Assembly: GCF_026627255.1 (NCBI RefSeq)
Contig: NZ_JAPNLM010000001.1
Span: 434,001-498,000 of the forward strand
Direction of reading: 5' to 3'
DNA from: Streptomyces antarcticus
Lineage (GTDB): Bacteria > Actinomycetota > Actinomycetes > Streptomycetales > Streptomycetaceae
Length of the DNA stretch: 64,000 bases
Shown: one piece after another, positions 8,479 through 17,325 of the stretch
How positions within the stretch are numbered: position 1 is the first letter of the stretch
Layout of the letters: each line of letters opens with the position of its first letter
Program-made: the position numbers and the translations under genes
Notes under the pieces: generated by a model
Seen by the model: only the letters and a program-made list of their open reading frames with translations
Databases searched by the model: none
What the model was told of the DNA's origin: nothing

Positions 8479-8817
8479 GGGGGAAACGTAGCAAGCGGAC
8501 GGATGGTATGTCCGTTTATGTCATAGGGTGCCGAAGAGTCGTCACAAGCGGTCGGAATCAACGGCGGAACCCTGCGGGACCCGTGGAACCGATCGCCCCC
8601 GGCCCGCGCGGAGCTACTGGTCGCGCGACCACGGGAGCGGAGGCGGCGCGAGCGGAGGCGGACGCGTACGCGGAAGCAGCGGGAGCGGAGGCGGACGCCG
8701 CGCGGGCGAGTTCGCCGTGCCCCCCGCCACCCGGGTGACCCCGGGCGGCCCCGCCGACTCCGTTGGGGTATTTGTCATACCGGACGTGGCAGCATCGGGC
8801 GCCCCGGAGGTGATCCC
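8479..8817. other. Intergenic region between rodA-like and NlpC/P60 genes
   Basis: A 339-bp divergent intergenic region. The part near 8490-8560 is relatively AT-rich and probably holds the rodA-like promoter. 8630-8710 consists of GCGGAGGCGG/AGCGGAGGCG-type short tandem repeats. The right end carries GGAGGTGA six bases before the NlpC/P60 ATG, a near-perfect Shine-Dalgarno. Open frames across it are low-complexity and unconvincing. Confidence 0.6.
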
Positions 8818-10050
8818 ATGTCACATCGGCCGCTCCGCGCCGCCTGCATCGCCGCGCTGCTCCTCGCAGCCTGCCCGACCCCCGCCGCCACCGCCGAGCC
8901 CCTGCCCTCGGCCGAGCCCGTCGGCGTCCTGCTCACCCGGCTCCAAGGGCTCTACCAGAAGGCCGAGGAGGCCACCGAGGCGTACAACGCCACCGAGGCC
9001 GCGCTCGGTGCGCGGCTCGACGAGGAGCACCGGCTCAGCACGGAGCTCGGCAAGGCCCGCGGCGCGCTCGACGCGGAGAAGGCGCTCGCCGGGCGGCTGG
9101 CCCGCGAGCAGTACCAGGCCGCCCGCGGTTTCGCCCCGTACGCCCGCATGCTGCTCGCCCGCGACCCCCGGGCCGCCCTCGACCAGCACCGGATCGCCGC
9201 CCGCGAGGGGACCCGCCGGGCGGGCGTACTGGACCGGCTGGCCCGCGGCGAGCAGCGGGCCGGCTCGCTCGCGGCCCGGGCCCGCAAGGCCCTGGACGAC
9301 CAGCGGGCACTGGCCGCGCGGCAGAAGAGCCAGAAGGAGCAGGTCGCGGCGCAGCTCAAGGAGGTCGAGCGGCTGCTCGCCTCGCTCACCGCCGAGCAGC
9401 TCGCGCAGCTCGGGGCGCGCGAGGCGGCGAACACGGCCGGAGCGCAGCGCGCGCTGGTGGACTCCGGCCGCCTTCCGGCCCGTACCGGTACGCCCACCGC
9501 CGCCGGCGGCGCGGCGCTCACCTACGCGGCGGCCCAGATCGGGAAGCCGTACGTGTGGGGGGCCGAGGGGCCCGCGTCCTTCGACTGCTCCGGGCTCACC
9601 TCGCAGGCCTGGGCGCACGCCGGCCGCGCGATCCCCCGTACCAGCCAGGAGCAGTGGGCCCGGCTGCCCAGGGTGCCGCTGGACCGGCTGCGGCCCGGGG
9701 ACCTCGTCGTGTACTTCCCCAAGGCGACGCACGTGGGGCTCTACATCGGCGACGGCAAGGTCATCCAGGCCCCGCGCCCCGGAGCGCGGGTCAAGGTGTC
9801 GCCGATCGCGGCGAACCCGCTGCTGGGGGCGGTGCGGCCGGACCCGGGCGGGGCGCCGCTCGACCGGTTCGTCCCGCCGCCGCTGCCCGGCGCGGACGCG
9901 GCGGCGGGCGACGACACCGGCTACTCCGCCGAGGAAGCGCCCGAGGCGGCGGAGGCCGCACCCGCGTCCGCGTCCGCGACAGCGGAGCCCGATCCCGAGC
10001 CGGAGCCCGGGACCGGGCCCGCCACCGACGCCGAGACCTCGGCCAGGTAG
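8818..10050 (+). CDS. Secreted NlpC/P60 family peptidoglycan endopeptidase
   Basis: A 410-residue protein. Residues 1-26 are a signal peptide (RAACIAALLLAACPTPAATA; the Cys may be coincidental rather than a lipobox). Residues ~30-210 are a charged coiled coil of the kind that regulates such enzymes. Residues ~225-335 are the NlpC/P60 domain, with catalytic Cys257 in FDCSGLTSQAW and His in THVGLYIGDGKVIQAP. The last ~60 residues are an Ala/Glu/Pro-rich tail. It should cleave stem peptides outside the cell. Strong ribosome-binding site GGAGGTGA before ATG. The tail overlaps the 3' end of the convergent monooxygenase gene by 130 bp. Confidence 0.88.
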   Translation: MSHRPLRAACIAALLLAACPTPAATAEPLPSAEPVGVLLTRLQGLYQKAEEATEAYNATEAALGARLDEEHRLSTELGKARGALDAEKALAGRLAREQYQAARGFAPYARMLLARDPRAALDQHRIAAREGTRRAGVLDRLARGEQRAGSLAARARKALDDQRALAARQKSQKEQVAAQLKEVERLLASLTAEQLAQLGAREAANTAGAQRALVDSGRLPARTGTPTAAGGAALTYAAAQIGKPYVWGAEGPASFDCSGLTSQAWAHAGRAIPRTSQEQWARLPRVPLDRLRPGDLVVYFPKATHVGLYIGDGKVIQAPRPGARVKVSPIAANPLLGAVRPDPGGAPLDRFVPPPLPGADAAAGDDTGYSAEEAPEAAEAAPASASATAEPDPEPEPGTGPATDAETSAR

Positions 10051-11261
10051 TCCGCCGCGTCCTCGGGGTCGTAGAAGTACCCGTCGAAGTCGGCCGGGTT
10101 GTCGAAGCCGTTGGCGAAGCGGTCCGCCACCGGCTGGAGCTGCCCGGCCGCGCCGATCAGGTTCAGCACGTGCTCCGGCGGGACGCCCAGCATCGCGTTC
10201 GTCCACTGGGTCACCGGCTTGCCGGTGGTGAACCAGAACTTGTCGAAGGTGGCCTTCATCCACGCCTCGTCGAACGGCTTGTCCCCGTGCATCAGGATCG
10301 ACGACAGGTACGAGGCCGCGCACTTGGAGGCCGAGTTGGAGCCCTGGCCGGTGATCGGGTCGTTGGCCACGACCACGTCGGCGACGCCCAGCACCAGACC
10401 CCCGCCCGGCAGCCGGCCGATCGGGTTGCGGACCACCGGCGCGTAGCGGCCGGCGAGGGTGGCGCCCGCGTCCGTGAGCTCCACGTCCGTCGCCCGGGCG
10501 TGCTCCCACGGCGTGAACGTCCGCATCAGCTCCAGCGTGAGCTTCAGGTGCTCCGCCGGGTCCTTGACGCCGTTGAACGCGTCCACCGGCCCGCCCGGCA
10601 CGCCCTCCCAGAACAGGATGTCCGCGCGGCCCGACAGGGTGAGGGTCGGCATGACGAACAGTTCACCGACGCCCGGGACCAGGTTGCAGCGGACCGCCTC
10701 CGTCTCCGGGTGCTCCGGGCGCGGGCCGAGCCCGTGCACGTAGCTGACGGCGAGCGCGCGCTGCGGGGCGTCGTACGGGGAGCGGGCGGTGTCGCGGCCG
10801 AACATGGAGACCAGTTCGCCCTTGCCGGCCGCGATCAGCACCAGGTCGTACGTACGGGAGAAGTAGTCCAGGTCGGCGACGGACGCGCCGTGGACGACCA
10901 GCTGACCGCCGCGCTGCACGAAGGCGTCGAGCCAGCCCGCCATCTTCAGGCGCTGGTCGACGGATTGCGCGTACCCCTTGAGGCGGCCGAGCCAGTCGAC
11001 GGGCCGGCTCGCGTCGGGGGCGCCCACCGAGACGCCCACGCCCTCGATCCGGGGGGCCTGCTGCTCCCAGAAGTTGATCCGGAGGTCGCGTTCGTGCTGG
11101 AGCGCCGTGTCGAACATGCATTGCGTGGACATGACCCGCCCGGCGCGGATCTCGTCCGCCGTCCGGTTGGACATGAGGGTGACGTCGTAGGCCTTCGATT
11201 GGAGTCCGAGGGCGAGCTGGAGACCGGACTGTCCGGCTCCGACCACGAGTATCTTGCGCAT
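9921..11261 (-). CDS. Styrene/indole monooxygenase-family FAD protein
   Basis: A 446-residue flavoprotein beginning MRKILVVGAGQSGLQLALGL, a Rossmann GxGxxG dinucleotide-binding motif. GLVLGVADVVVANDPITGQG near residue 290 matches the second FAD-contact region of StyA-like enzymes. Such two-component monooxygenases epoxidise styrene or indole using FADH2 from a separate reductase; no reductase gene is visible here. The C-terminus is a Gly/Ser/Ala-rich tail encoded antisense to the NlpC/P60 tail. It starts 28 bp after the conservon GTPase stop on the same strand, so it is probably the last gene of the conservon operon. Confidence 0.85.
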   Translation of the reverse strand: MRKILVVGAGQSGLQLALGLQSKAYDVTLMSNRTADEIRAGRVMSTQCMFDTALQHERDLRINFWEQQAPRIEGVGVSVGAPDASRPVDWLGRLKGYAQSVDQRLKMAGWLDAFVQRGGQLVVHGASVADLDYFSRTYDLVLIAAGKGELVSMFGRDTARSPYDAPQRALAVSYVHGLGPRPEHPETEAVRCNLVPGVGELFVMPTLTLSGRADILFWEGVPGGPVDAFNGVKDPAEHLKLTLELMRTFTPWEHARATDVELTDAGATLAGRYAPVVRNPIGRLPGGGLVLGVADVVVANDPITGQGSNSASKCAASYLSSILMHGDKPFDEAWMKATFDKFWFTTGKPVTQWTNAMLGVPPEHVLNLIGAAGQLQPVADRFANGFDNPADFDGYFYDPEDAADYLAEVSASVAGPVPGSGSGSGSAVADADAGAASAASGASSAE

Positions 11262-11289
11262 GTCGTTCTCGATTCGCGTCTGGTCGGTG

Positions 11290-11910
11290 CTATTCGGGAG
11301 TGCTGTCGAGCGCGTGCGCCACCAGCGTCAGCAGGGATTCGACGACCGTCCGGCGACTCCGCGCGTCCATGATCACCACGGGGACGTGGGGCGGGACGGT
11401 GAGCGCCTCGCGCACGTCGTCCGGTTCGTACGAGCGGGTGCCCTCGAAGTGGTTGACGGCGACGGCGTACGGCAGGCCGCAGCTCTCGAAGTAGTCGAGC
11501 GCGGGGAAGGAGTCGCGCAGTCGGCGGGTGTCGGCCAGGACGATCCCGCCGACGGCGCCGCGCACCAGGTCGTCCCACATGAACCAGAACCGCTCCTGGC
11601 CGGGGGTCCCGTACACGTACAGCACGAGGTCGTCGTCCAGGGTGACGCGGCCGAAGTCCATCGCGACGGTGGTGGTGTTCTTCTCCGGGGTCGCGGACAG
11701 GTCGTCGGTCGGGACGCTGGCCTCGGTCATCACCGCCTCGGTGCGCAGCGGGGCGATCTCCGAGACGGAGGAGACGAAGGTGGTCTTGCCGACGCCGAAG
11801 CCGCCGGCGACGAGCACCTTGACGGCGACGGGGGCGCGGGAGCGGTCGTACTGCCAGGCCTGTACGGACTCGTCGGCCGGCGCCGGCCGGTCAGAGACGG
11901 CGGAGCCCAC
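11290..11910 (-). CDS. cvnD: Conservon GTP/ATP-binding protein (CvnD)
   Basis: A 206-residue small GTPase-like protein with P-loop VAGGFGVGKTTFVSSVSEI, the DFGRV and YGTPGQERFWFMW switch region, and VNHFEG in the base-recognition position. This matches CvnD of Streptomyces conservons, proposed to relay a signal from the CvnA kinase-like sensor in a G-protein-like complex at the membrane. GTG 11910 (VGSAVSDRPAP) overlaps the end of CvnC by 20 bp; longer frames would eat further into CvnC. The downstream monooxygenase may be the output module. Confidence 0.88.
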   Translation of the reverse strand: MGSAVSDRPAPADESVQAWQYDRSRAPVAVKVLVAGGFGVGKTTFVSSVSEIAPLRTEAVMTEASVPTDDLSATPEKNTTTVAMDFGRVTLDDDLVLYVYGTPGQERFWFMWDDLVRGAVGGIVLADTRRLRDSFPALDYFESCGLPYAVAVNHFEGTRSYEPDDVREALTVPPHVPVVIMDARSRRTVVESLLTLVAHALDSTPE

Positions 11911-12340
11911 TGAGCACCCTTTCCAGCAGCGCGCGCTCGGGCCGGCCGGTGCCGTGGCCACTGCCGTACACGCGGATCCTTCCCTGGTCGGCGAGGTCGC
12001 TGACGAGCACGCGGACCACGCCGAGGGGCAGCTTCAGCAGCGCCGCGATCTCGGCGATCGTGCGCATGCGGCGGCACACCTCGACGATGGCGGGCATCTC
12101 GGGCATCCGGTCGGGCTTCCGCGGCTCCGACGCCTTGGTGTCCAGGGCCGCGACGAAGGTCTCGACGAGCAGGACGTGCGTGAAGCGGGTGCGGCCGCCC
12201 GTGAGGGAGTACGGGCGGACGCGGGCGGGACGGCGGTCGGCGCCGCGTACCGGCAGGCCGGGTATCGGCGGACCGGACGTCGGCAGGCCGGACGTCGGCA
12301 GGCCGGGTATCGGCAGCCGGTCGGAGGCCGGACTCCTCAC
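11891..12340 (-). CDS. cvnC: Conservon DUF742 protein (CvnC)
   Basis: A 149-residue DUF742 protein. The N-terminal ~40 residues are a Pro/Gly-rich repeat (LPIPGLPTSGLPTSGPPIPG). The conserved domain begins VRPYSLTGGRTRF and includes IAEIAALLKLPLGVVRVLVSDL, a winged-helix-like segment. The GTG start at 12340 overlaps the CvnB stop by 4 bp (GTGA). Its role in the conservon is unknown; the HTH-like segment suggests a regulatory or adaptor function. Confidence 0.88.
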   Translation of the reverse strand: MRSPASDRLPIPGLPTSGLPTSGPPIPGLPVRGADRRPARVRPYSLTGGRTRFTHVLLVETFVAALDTKASEPRKPDRMPEMPAIVEVCRRMRTIAEIAALLKLPLGVVRVLVSDLADQGRIRVYGSGHGTGRPERALLERVLSGLRRL

Positions 12341-12810
12341 GGGGTTTTCTCCATCGACTGGCGCAGCTCGCTGCGGACTTCGGGGGTCAGGACGTGGCCG
12401 GCGCGGCCGACGAACAGGGCCATGTGGTAGGCGACGACGCTCATGTCGCAGTCGGGCGTGGCGTGCACGCCCAGCAGGGAGCCGTCGCTGACGGCCATGA
12501 CGAAGACGGAGCCGTGCTCCATCGCCACCATGGTCTGTTTGACGGAGCCGCCGTCCATGAGGGCGGCGGCGCCGGTGGTGAGGCTGCCCAGGCCGGAGAC
12601 GATCGTGGCCAGATCGGCCGAGGCCCCGCGCGGACCTTTGGGCCGGCCCTGCGGGGACTCCGCTCCCGGCTCGGAGGAGAGCAGCAGGAGCCCGTCCGAG
12701 GAGACGACGGCGACGGAGTTGACGCCGGGCACCTCCTCGACCAGGTCGGTCAGCAGCCACTGCAGGTTGCGGGCCTGGGTGCTCAGTCCGTACGTACTGG
12801 GCGCGGTCAT
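12337..12810 (-). CDS. cvnB: Conservon Roadblock/LC7 protein (CvnB)
   Basis: A 157-residue Roadblock/LC7-domain protein: LQWLLTDLVEEVPGVNSVAVVSSDGLL and the later VAMEHGSVFVMAVSDGSLLGV strands are typical. Roadblock proteins act as dimeric regulators of small GTPases such as CvnD. The ATG at 12810 overlaps the CvnA stop (ATGA), so cvnA-B-C-D are all translationally coupled. Confidence 0.92.
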   Translation of the reverse strand: MTAPSTYGLSTQARNLQWLLTDLVEEVPGVNSVAVVSSDGLLLLSSEPGAESPQGRPKGPRGASADLATIVSGLGSLTTGAAALMDGGSVKQTMVAMEHGSVFVMAVSDGSLLGVHATPDCDMSVVAYHMALFVGRAGHVLTPEVRSELRQSMEKTP

Positions 12811-15800
12811 GTGCGTGCCTCCTGTGCGGTGTCCCCCTGGTCGGTCTGACCCTGCCCCCGGTCCTGCGTGTGGTCTTGGTCGCCCGCGAGTTCGGCCGCG
12901 ACGACGCGGCGCCCGTCCTGGGCCCCCTGGTAGAACCCGCCGAGCCGGCGGCGCAGCTCGTCGGCGTCGACCCGGCGCGGCGGCTCGGGCCGTACCTCGT
13001 CGGTACGGGCGCCGGCCACCGCGCGCGGGGTCCGCTTCGGCAGGCCCTTGTCCGTAACGGCCTCGGCGGGATCGGCGGCCTCGGCGGGATCGTCGGGGTG
13101 ACTGCCCTGACGGGGCAGCCAGTTGCCATCGGCGGCGGCATGCGCGTGCGGCTCTGCCTCCGGCGCGGATGCGGGGGCGGGAGCCGGGGCGTGCTCCGGG
13201 GTGTACGCGGACTCCGGTACGGGCTCCGGGTCGTGCTCCGGCGCGGTGGGTTCCGCGTCCGGGACGAGCCGGGCGAGGAGCTGCTCCTCGGGGGCGGAAT
13301 CCGCCGGGACGGTGAACACCTGCTCGGCCGGGGGCAGCTGCTCCGCCGGACCGTCGGCGTCCGGGACCACCCGGGCGAGCATCTCCTCGGCGGGCTCGGG
13401 GTGGGCGGCGTCCGCGGCCGGGCCCGGGGCCGGAACGGTGAGGGCCGCGTCGGCCTTCTCCGCCGGGTCCGTACCCGTCGTCTCCGCGGCGGCGGGCATC
13501 GCGGACAGCGGCAGCACGGCCGCGGTGGCCTCGGGCCGGGCGGCGGCCGGGAACGGCCCGTGCTCCGCCTCCGCGCCGGACTCGTCGGCGTCGTCAGCGA
13601 CAGCGTCAGCGCCCGGGTCGGCGGCGGCGGGCTCCGCTCCGGCCTCGGCCTGGTCCGCGTACGCCACGGGTTCGGCGGCCCAGCCCGGCACGCCCGATGC
13701 CGCGGGCTCCGCCAGGGCGGCCGCCCGGGGCTCCTCGGCCGGGGCCTCGGCGCGCCGGCGGGTCGGCAGCGTGTTCTCGTTCGCCTCCGCGATCACACCC
13801 GGCAGGTGCAGCGCGGACGCTCCCGGGATGCCCAGCGCGTGGATCGCCGAGGTGGGCGGGGTCGTGGGCAGCAGCGCCGCCGGTACGACCACCAGCGCCT
13901 CGGTGCCGCCGTGCCGGGGGGCCCGCAGTTCGGCGGTGACCCCGTGCCGCGCGGCCAGCCGCCCGGCCACGTACAGGCCGAGGCCGAGGCCGTGTTCCGC
14001 CTCGGGCTCCTCGTCGTACGCCTCGGGGGTGGACAGCCGGAGGTTCAGCGCTTCCAGCCGGTCCGCGGTGATCCCGATGCCCTCGTCGACGACGGAGATC
14101 ACCGCGTCACCGGATTCCAGCAGCCGGCCGGACACCTTCACCTTGGCGTCCGGCGGCGAGAACGTGGTGGCGTTCTCCAGCAGTTCGGCGACCACGTGCG
14201 AGATGTCGTCGGCCGCGTGCCCGGCGACCTGGGTGAAGGAGGGCAGCGCCGCGAGGTCGACGCGCTCGTAGCGCTCGATCTCGCTGACGGCGGCCCGCAT
14301 CACGTCGACCAGCGGCACCGGTGCCGCCTGGCCGTGGCCGTGCTCCTGGCCGGCGAGGACCAGCAGGTTCTCGTTGTGGCGGCGCATCACGGTCGCCAGG
14401 TGGTCGAGCTTGAACAGGGTCGCCAGCCGGTCCGGGTCCTGCTCCTTGGACTCCAGCTCCTCGATGACCGCGAGCTGGCGTTCCACCAGGCCCAGGGTCC
14501 GCAGCGACAGGGAGACCGAGGTCGTCGACATGACGCGCCGGTGTTCCTCCAGGCCCGCCCGGAGCTTCGTCAGCTCCTCTTCCAGCACCTCGCGGCCGGC
14601 GGTCAGCGCCTCGTTGCGGCCGATCATGCGGCGGCGGTCGGCGTCGAGCCCGGCGATCCGCGTGTGCAGGGAGACCGTCTGGTCCCGTACGGCGTTGAGG
14701 TGGCGGACGACCTCGGCGAACTCGTCGTTGCGGCCCGTGAACCGGACGGGCTCCACCGAACCCTCCGGCGTCGCCAGCCGCTCCGCGCCGCGGCGCAGGA
14801 CCGACAGCGGCCGGGTGAGCGAGCGCGCGACGGCGGTGGAGAAGCCGACACTGAAGAGGAACAGCACGCCCAGCAGGGCGACCACGGTCTCCAGCCGGGT
14901 CACGTCGTCGTCGCGCAGGGAGGCGAGCGCGGTGGCCCGCTGGCCCGCGAGCGTCGACTCCACGGACCTCATGCGGTCGAGGCGGGAGGTGAGCGCGGAA
15001 CCGACGGCGGCGCCGTCGGTCTTGCGGTCGGCCGGAGTCAGGGTGGGCCGGTCGGTGAGGCGCTTGAGGTAGTCGTCGGCCGTCTTGACCTCGGGGCCGG
15101 TGACGGTGGCGGCGAGGGTCTGGCGCACGTCGGGCCGGGCGGCCCGGGCGAAGTCCTCCAGGGCGGCCTGCTCCCGTACCCGGGACCGCTGTGCGGCGGT
15201 GGTGAGCTCGTCCACGACGGCGGAGTTGGGGGACTGCTCCCCCTTCGGGACGGCCAGCGCGGCCAGCAGCAGTCCACGGGTGGCGGAGGCCTGCTCCACG
15301 GCCTGGCCGAGGGGGGCCATGGGCCGGGTGGTGGCGAGGGCGCCGACGGCGCGCGGCGGGGTGAGCTCGGTGAGCCGGTCGCCGGGGGCGAGGAGTTCGG
15401 CGATGAGACCGGCGTACGCCTGGTGTGCGGCGAGGGCGCTGCCCTTGCCGTCGACGGCCTCGGTGCGGACGGTCCGGAGCCGGCCGAGGGCGCGGGCGGT
15501 CTGCTCGTCGGCGTCGGCCTGGACCTCGGTGATCTGCCGGTCGGTGCGGGCGGTGCGTTCGTCCACGGGCGCCTTGGCGGAGCCGGGGCGGCCCTTGGCG
15601 GCGTACTCGACGACCGCGTCGCGCTCGTCTCCGAGGAGGTGCGCGAGGGTGAGGCTCTGCCGGGTCTGCTCCGCGAGGACGACCAGGTTCTGGGAGTCGT
15701 TGAGTTCCCTCGTGGCGGAGACGACGGCTGGCGCGCCGGCCACGAGGACGGTGAGGCCGGCGACGGCTACGCCTACGACCAGCCTGCGGCGCACGCGGAC

Positions 15801-15866
15801 GCGGCGTCCTGCGGGTGCCGGGCCGTCTATGGCGGTGCCGTTCTTCCGAGACCGCTTCTTCTGCAC
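12807..15866 (-). CDS. cvnA: Conservon sensor histidine-kinase-like protein (CvnA)
   Basis: About 1019 residues. A membrane segment near residues 30-50 and another near 330-355 flank a ~280-residue extracellular nitrate-sensor-like helical domain. A HAMP segment follows (RSLTRPLSVLRRGAERL), then a coiled coil, then a HATPase domain with ELLENATTFSPP (N box) and HGLGLGLYVAGRLA (G box). No canonical phospho-accepting HExxP is seen before the ATPase domain, as in other CvnA proteins. The last ~330 residues are an Ala/Pro/Glu-rich disordered tail ending in a conserved-looking segment. GTG 15866 (VQKKRSRKN) is chosen by family comparison; TTG 15878 is possible. Confidence 0.9.
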   Translation of the reverse strand: MQKKRSRKNGTAIDGPAPAGRRVRVRRRLVVGVAVAGLTVLVAGAPAVVSATRELNDSQNLVVLAEQTRQSLTLAHLLGDERDAVVEYAAKGRPGSAKAPVDERTARTDRQITEVQADADEQTARALGRLRTVRTEAVDGKGSALAAHQAYAGLIAELLAPGDRLTELTPPRAVGALATTRPMAPLGQAVEQASATRGLLLAALAVPKGEQSPNSAVVDELTTAAQRSRVREQAALEDFARAARPDVRQTLAATVTGPEVKTADDYLKRLTDRPTLTPADRKTDGAAVGSALTSRLDRMRSVESTLAGQRATALASLRDDDVTRLETVVALLGVLFLFSVGFSTAVARSLTRPLSVLRRGAERLATPEGSVEPVRFTGRNDEFAEVVRHLNAVRDQTVSLHTRIAGLDADRRRMIGRNEALTAGREVLEEELTKLRAGLEEHRRVMSTTSVSLSLRTLGLVERQLAVIEELESKEQDPDRLATLFKLDHLATVMRRHNENLLVLAGQEHGHGQAAPVPLVDVMRAAVSEIERYERVDLAALPSFTQVAGHAADDISHVVAELLENATTFSPPDAKVKVSGRLLESGDAVISVVDEGIGITADRLEALNLRLSTPEAYDEEPEAEHGLGLGLYVAGRLAARHGVTAELRAPRHGGTEALVVVPAALLPTTPPTSAIHALGIPGASALHLPGVIAEANENTLPTRRRAEAPAEEPRAAALAEPAASGVPGWAAEPVAYADQAEAGAEPAAADPGADAVADDADESGAEAEHGPFPAAARPEATAAVLPLSAMPAAAETTGTDPAEKADAALTVPAPGPAADAAHPEPAEEMLARVVPDADGPAEQLPPAEQVFTVPADSAPEEQLLARLVPDAEPTAPEHDPEPVPESAYTPEHAPAPAPASAPEAEPHAHAAADGNWLPRQGSHPDDPAEAADPAEAVTDKGLPKRTPRAVAGARTDEVRPEPPRRVDADELRRRLGGFYQGAQDGRRVVAAELAGDQDHTQDRGQGQTDQGDTAQEART

Positions 15867-16243
15867 CGGTGCTCGCAATCCTGTACGTGTGCTCTTGCTC
15901 GTCTACTCGTGTGGCCGAGGTAACGGCCGGTCAACAAGTAAACGCCCCCTGCCTCCTCGTACCGCCACAGACCTTTGCAGTGTGTCGGGGAGAGAGCCGC
16001 CCATCGTCCACCCGGCCACTCGAACGAGTGAACATCACGGATGAGTTGGCGACCAACTCGGGCACCCGGTGTCAGAGCGCGTCCGTGGACGGGCGGTTGA
16101 AAGATCGACGGGGGCTTTGGCAGTATGCCCGCCCACAGGTCCGCCGCCGCCGCTCCGCAGGGCCGGCCGGCCCCGCGGAGGCGCCCCCTGCTTGGTACGG
16201 ACCTGGCCGTGCGCCCCGGGTCGCCGAGGGGCACCATGTCCGC
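15867..16243. other. Intergenic region upstream of the conservon, with two perfect dyads
   Basis: A 377-bp divergent region. It contains two adjacent perfect inverted repeats: CACTCG-AA-CGAGTG at 16017-16030 and GAGTTGG-CGA-CCAACTC at 16043-16059. Either could be an operator for the conservon or the PP2C-like gene. The stretch near 15915-15960 is the least GC-rich part and probably carries the conservon promoter. No gene is supported. Confidence 0.55.
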
Positions 16244-17017
16244 ATGCGCATCGACCTCGCCTCGGCCCCCGGCGACCCGGAACGCCCCAATGAGGACTGG
16301 CTGTCGGCCGCGATGCCCGCCGCGGGCGGGGGCGTCCTGGTGGCCCTGGACGGGGTCACCCCGCCGCGGGACGGGGACGGGTGCGTGCACGGGGTGCCGT
16401 GGTTCGCGGCGCGGCTCGGCGGCCGGTTGACCGAACTGTCCGGATCGCGGCCGGACCTGCCCCTGGACCGGATCCTGGCGGAGGCCGTCCGCGCCACGGC
16501 CGGGGCCCACGGCGGGACCTGTGACCTTTCTCACGTACGGACGCCCCAGGCGACGGTGGTCGTCGTCCGGTGGGACGAGGCGTACGTGGAGCACCTGGTG
16601 CTCTCGGACTCCGTCCTGCTCCTCCAGGCGCCCGGCGGCGAGGTGACGGCGGTGCTCGACGACCGGCTGGACCGGGTCCCGCGGGAGGTGCTGCGCTCGG
16701 TGGCCGCGACGGACGCGCTGCGGAACGCGGAGGGCGGCTTCTTCACGGCGGCGGCGGACCCGGCGGTGGCGGCCCGCGCGGTGACGGGGCGCACCCCGCG
16801 CGGTCAGGTCCGGGCGGTGGCCGCGCTGACGGACGGGGCGAGCCGGTGGACGGACACGTTCGGGGAGGGCGACTGGGCGCAGTGCATGGCGGTGCTGCGA
16901 AAGGAGGGCGCGGAGGGCCTGATCGCCCGGGTCCGCGCCATGGAGTGCGACCCGGCCCGGCCGCGGGCCCGCCACAAGCGCCACGACGACGCCTCGGCGG
17001 CGTACGCGGAGCTGTAG
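16244..17017 (+). CDS. PP2C-like protein phosphatase domain protein
   Basis: A 257-residue protein opening MRIDLASAPGDPERPNEDW, with PNEDW standing in for the RxxNED metal motif of PP2C phosphatases. Later motifs VVALDG (GVTPP), ATVVVVRW, VLSDSVLLL and AVAALTDGASRWTD (the DG motif) follow the PP2C order, and KRHDDASAAYAEL at the end supplies a terminal DD. It probably dephosphorylates Ser/Thr on a protein; the target is unknown. ATG 16244 is chosen over an out-of-frame ATG at 16235. Divergent from the conservon. Confidence 0.72.
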   Translation: MRIDLASAPGDPERPNEDWLSAAMPAAGGGVLVALDGVTPPRDGDGCVHGVPWFAARLGGRLTELSGSRPDLPLDRILAEAVRATAGAHGGTCDLSHVRTPQATVVVVRWDEAYVEHLVLSDSVLLLQAPGGEVTAVLDDRLDRVPREVLRSVAATDALRNAEGGFFTAAADPAVAARAVTGRTPRGQVRAVAALTDGASRWTDTFGEGDWAQCMAVLRKEGAEGLIARVRAMECDPARPRARHKRHDDASAAYAEL

Positions 17018-17325
17018 GCGGGGCTCCGCCCCGGGGACTCCGCGCCTCAAACGCCGGCGGGGCTGGAGACGCGCCCCGGCGGGCCGGGGGTGTCGGGCGG
17101 GGCGGTTGGCTCGGAGCAGGGCGGGGCGGCTGCCGCGCCGGGGGTGTCGGGCAGGCCCGGCACAGGACGGCGGGCCGGAAGGCGCCGGGGCGAGCCGGAC
17201 AGCCGGGAGGCCGAGCCGGACAACCGGACGGCCGGGAGGCCGAGCCGGACAGTCGGACGGCCGGACGGCCGGACGGGCGAGTCGGACGGGGTGGGGGTGA
17301 GTGGGCCGGAACGGGTGCCGGGGCC
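17018..17325. other. Repeat-rich intergenic region
   Basis: A 308-bp gap between convergent genes. It begins with a dispersed repeat element (17020-17066, annotated separately). 17130-17290 is made of short GGCCGGAC/GGACGGCC units repeated many times. It is probably non-coding; open frames here are RTAGRP-type low-complexity translations. Confidence 0.6.
17020..17066 (+). repeat. Dispersed intergenic repeat, copy 1
   Basis: GGGGCTCCGCCCC (a 13-base dyad) followed by CGCGCCTCAAACGCCGGCG and GGCTGG. The same arrangement occurs in reverse orientation at 31582-31626. Both copies lie just after the 3' end of a gene, so the element may act as a terminator-like or REP-type sequence. Confidence 0.75.

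Noticed and set aside
8528..8817. Coding potential in the repeat-rich region before the NlpC/P60 gene
   Set aside because: The frame is Ser/Gly/Arg low-complexity from short GGAGGC repeats and continues out of frame through the NlpC/P60 gene.
12870..15923. A 1017-residue plus-strand open frame over cvnA
   Set aside because: It is antisense to clear HAMP and HATPase motifs of CvnA, with Gly/Arg-rich translation and no start signal.
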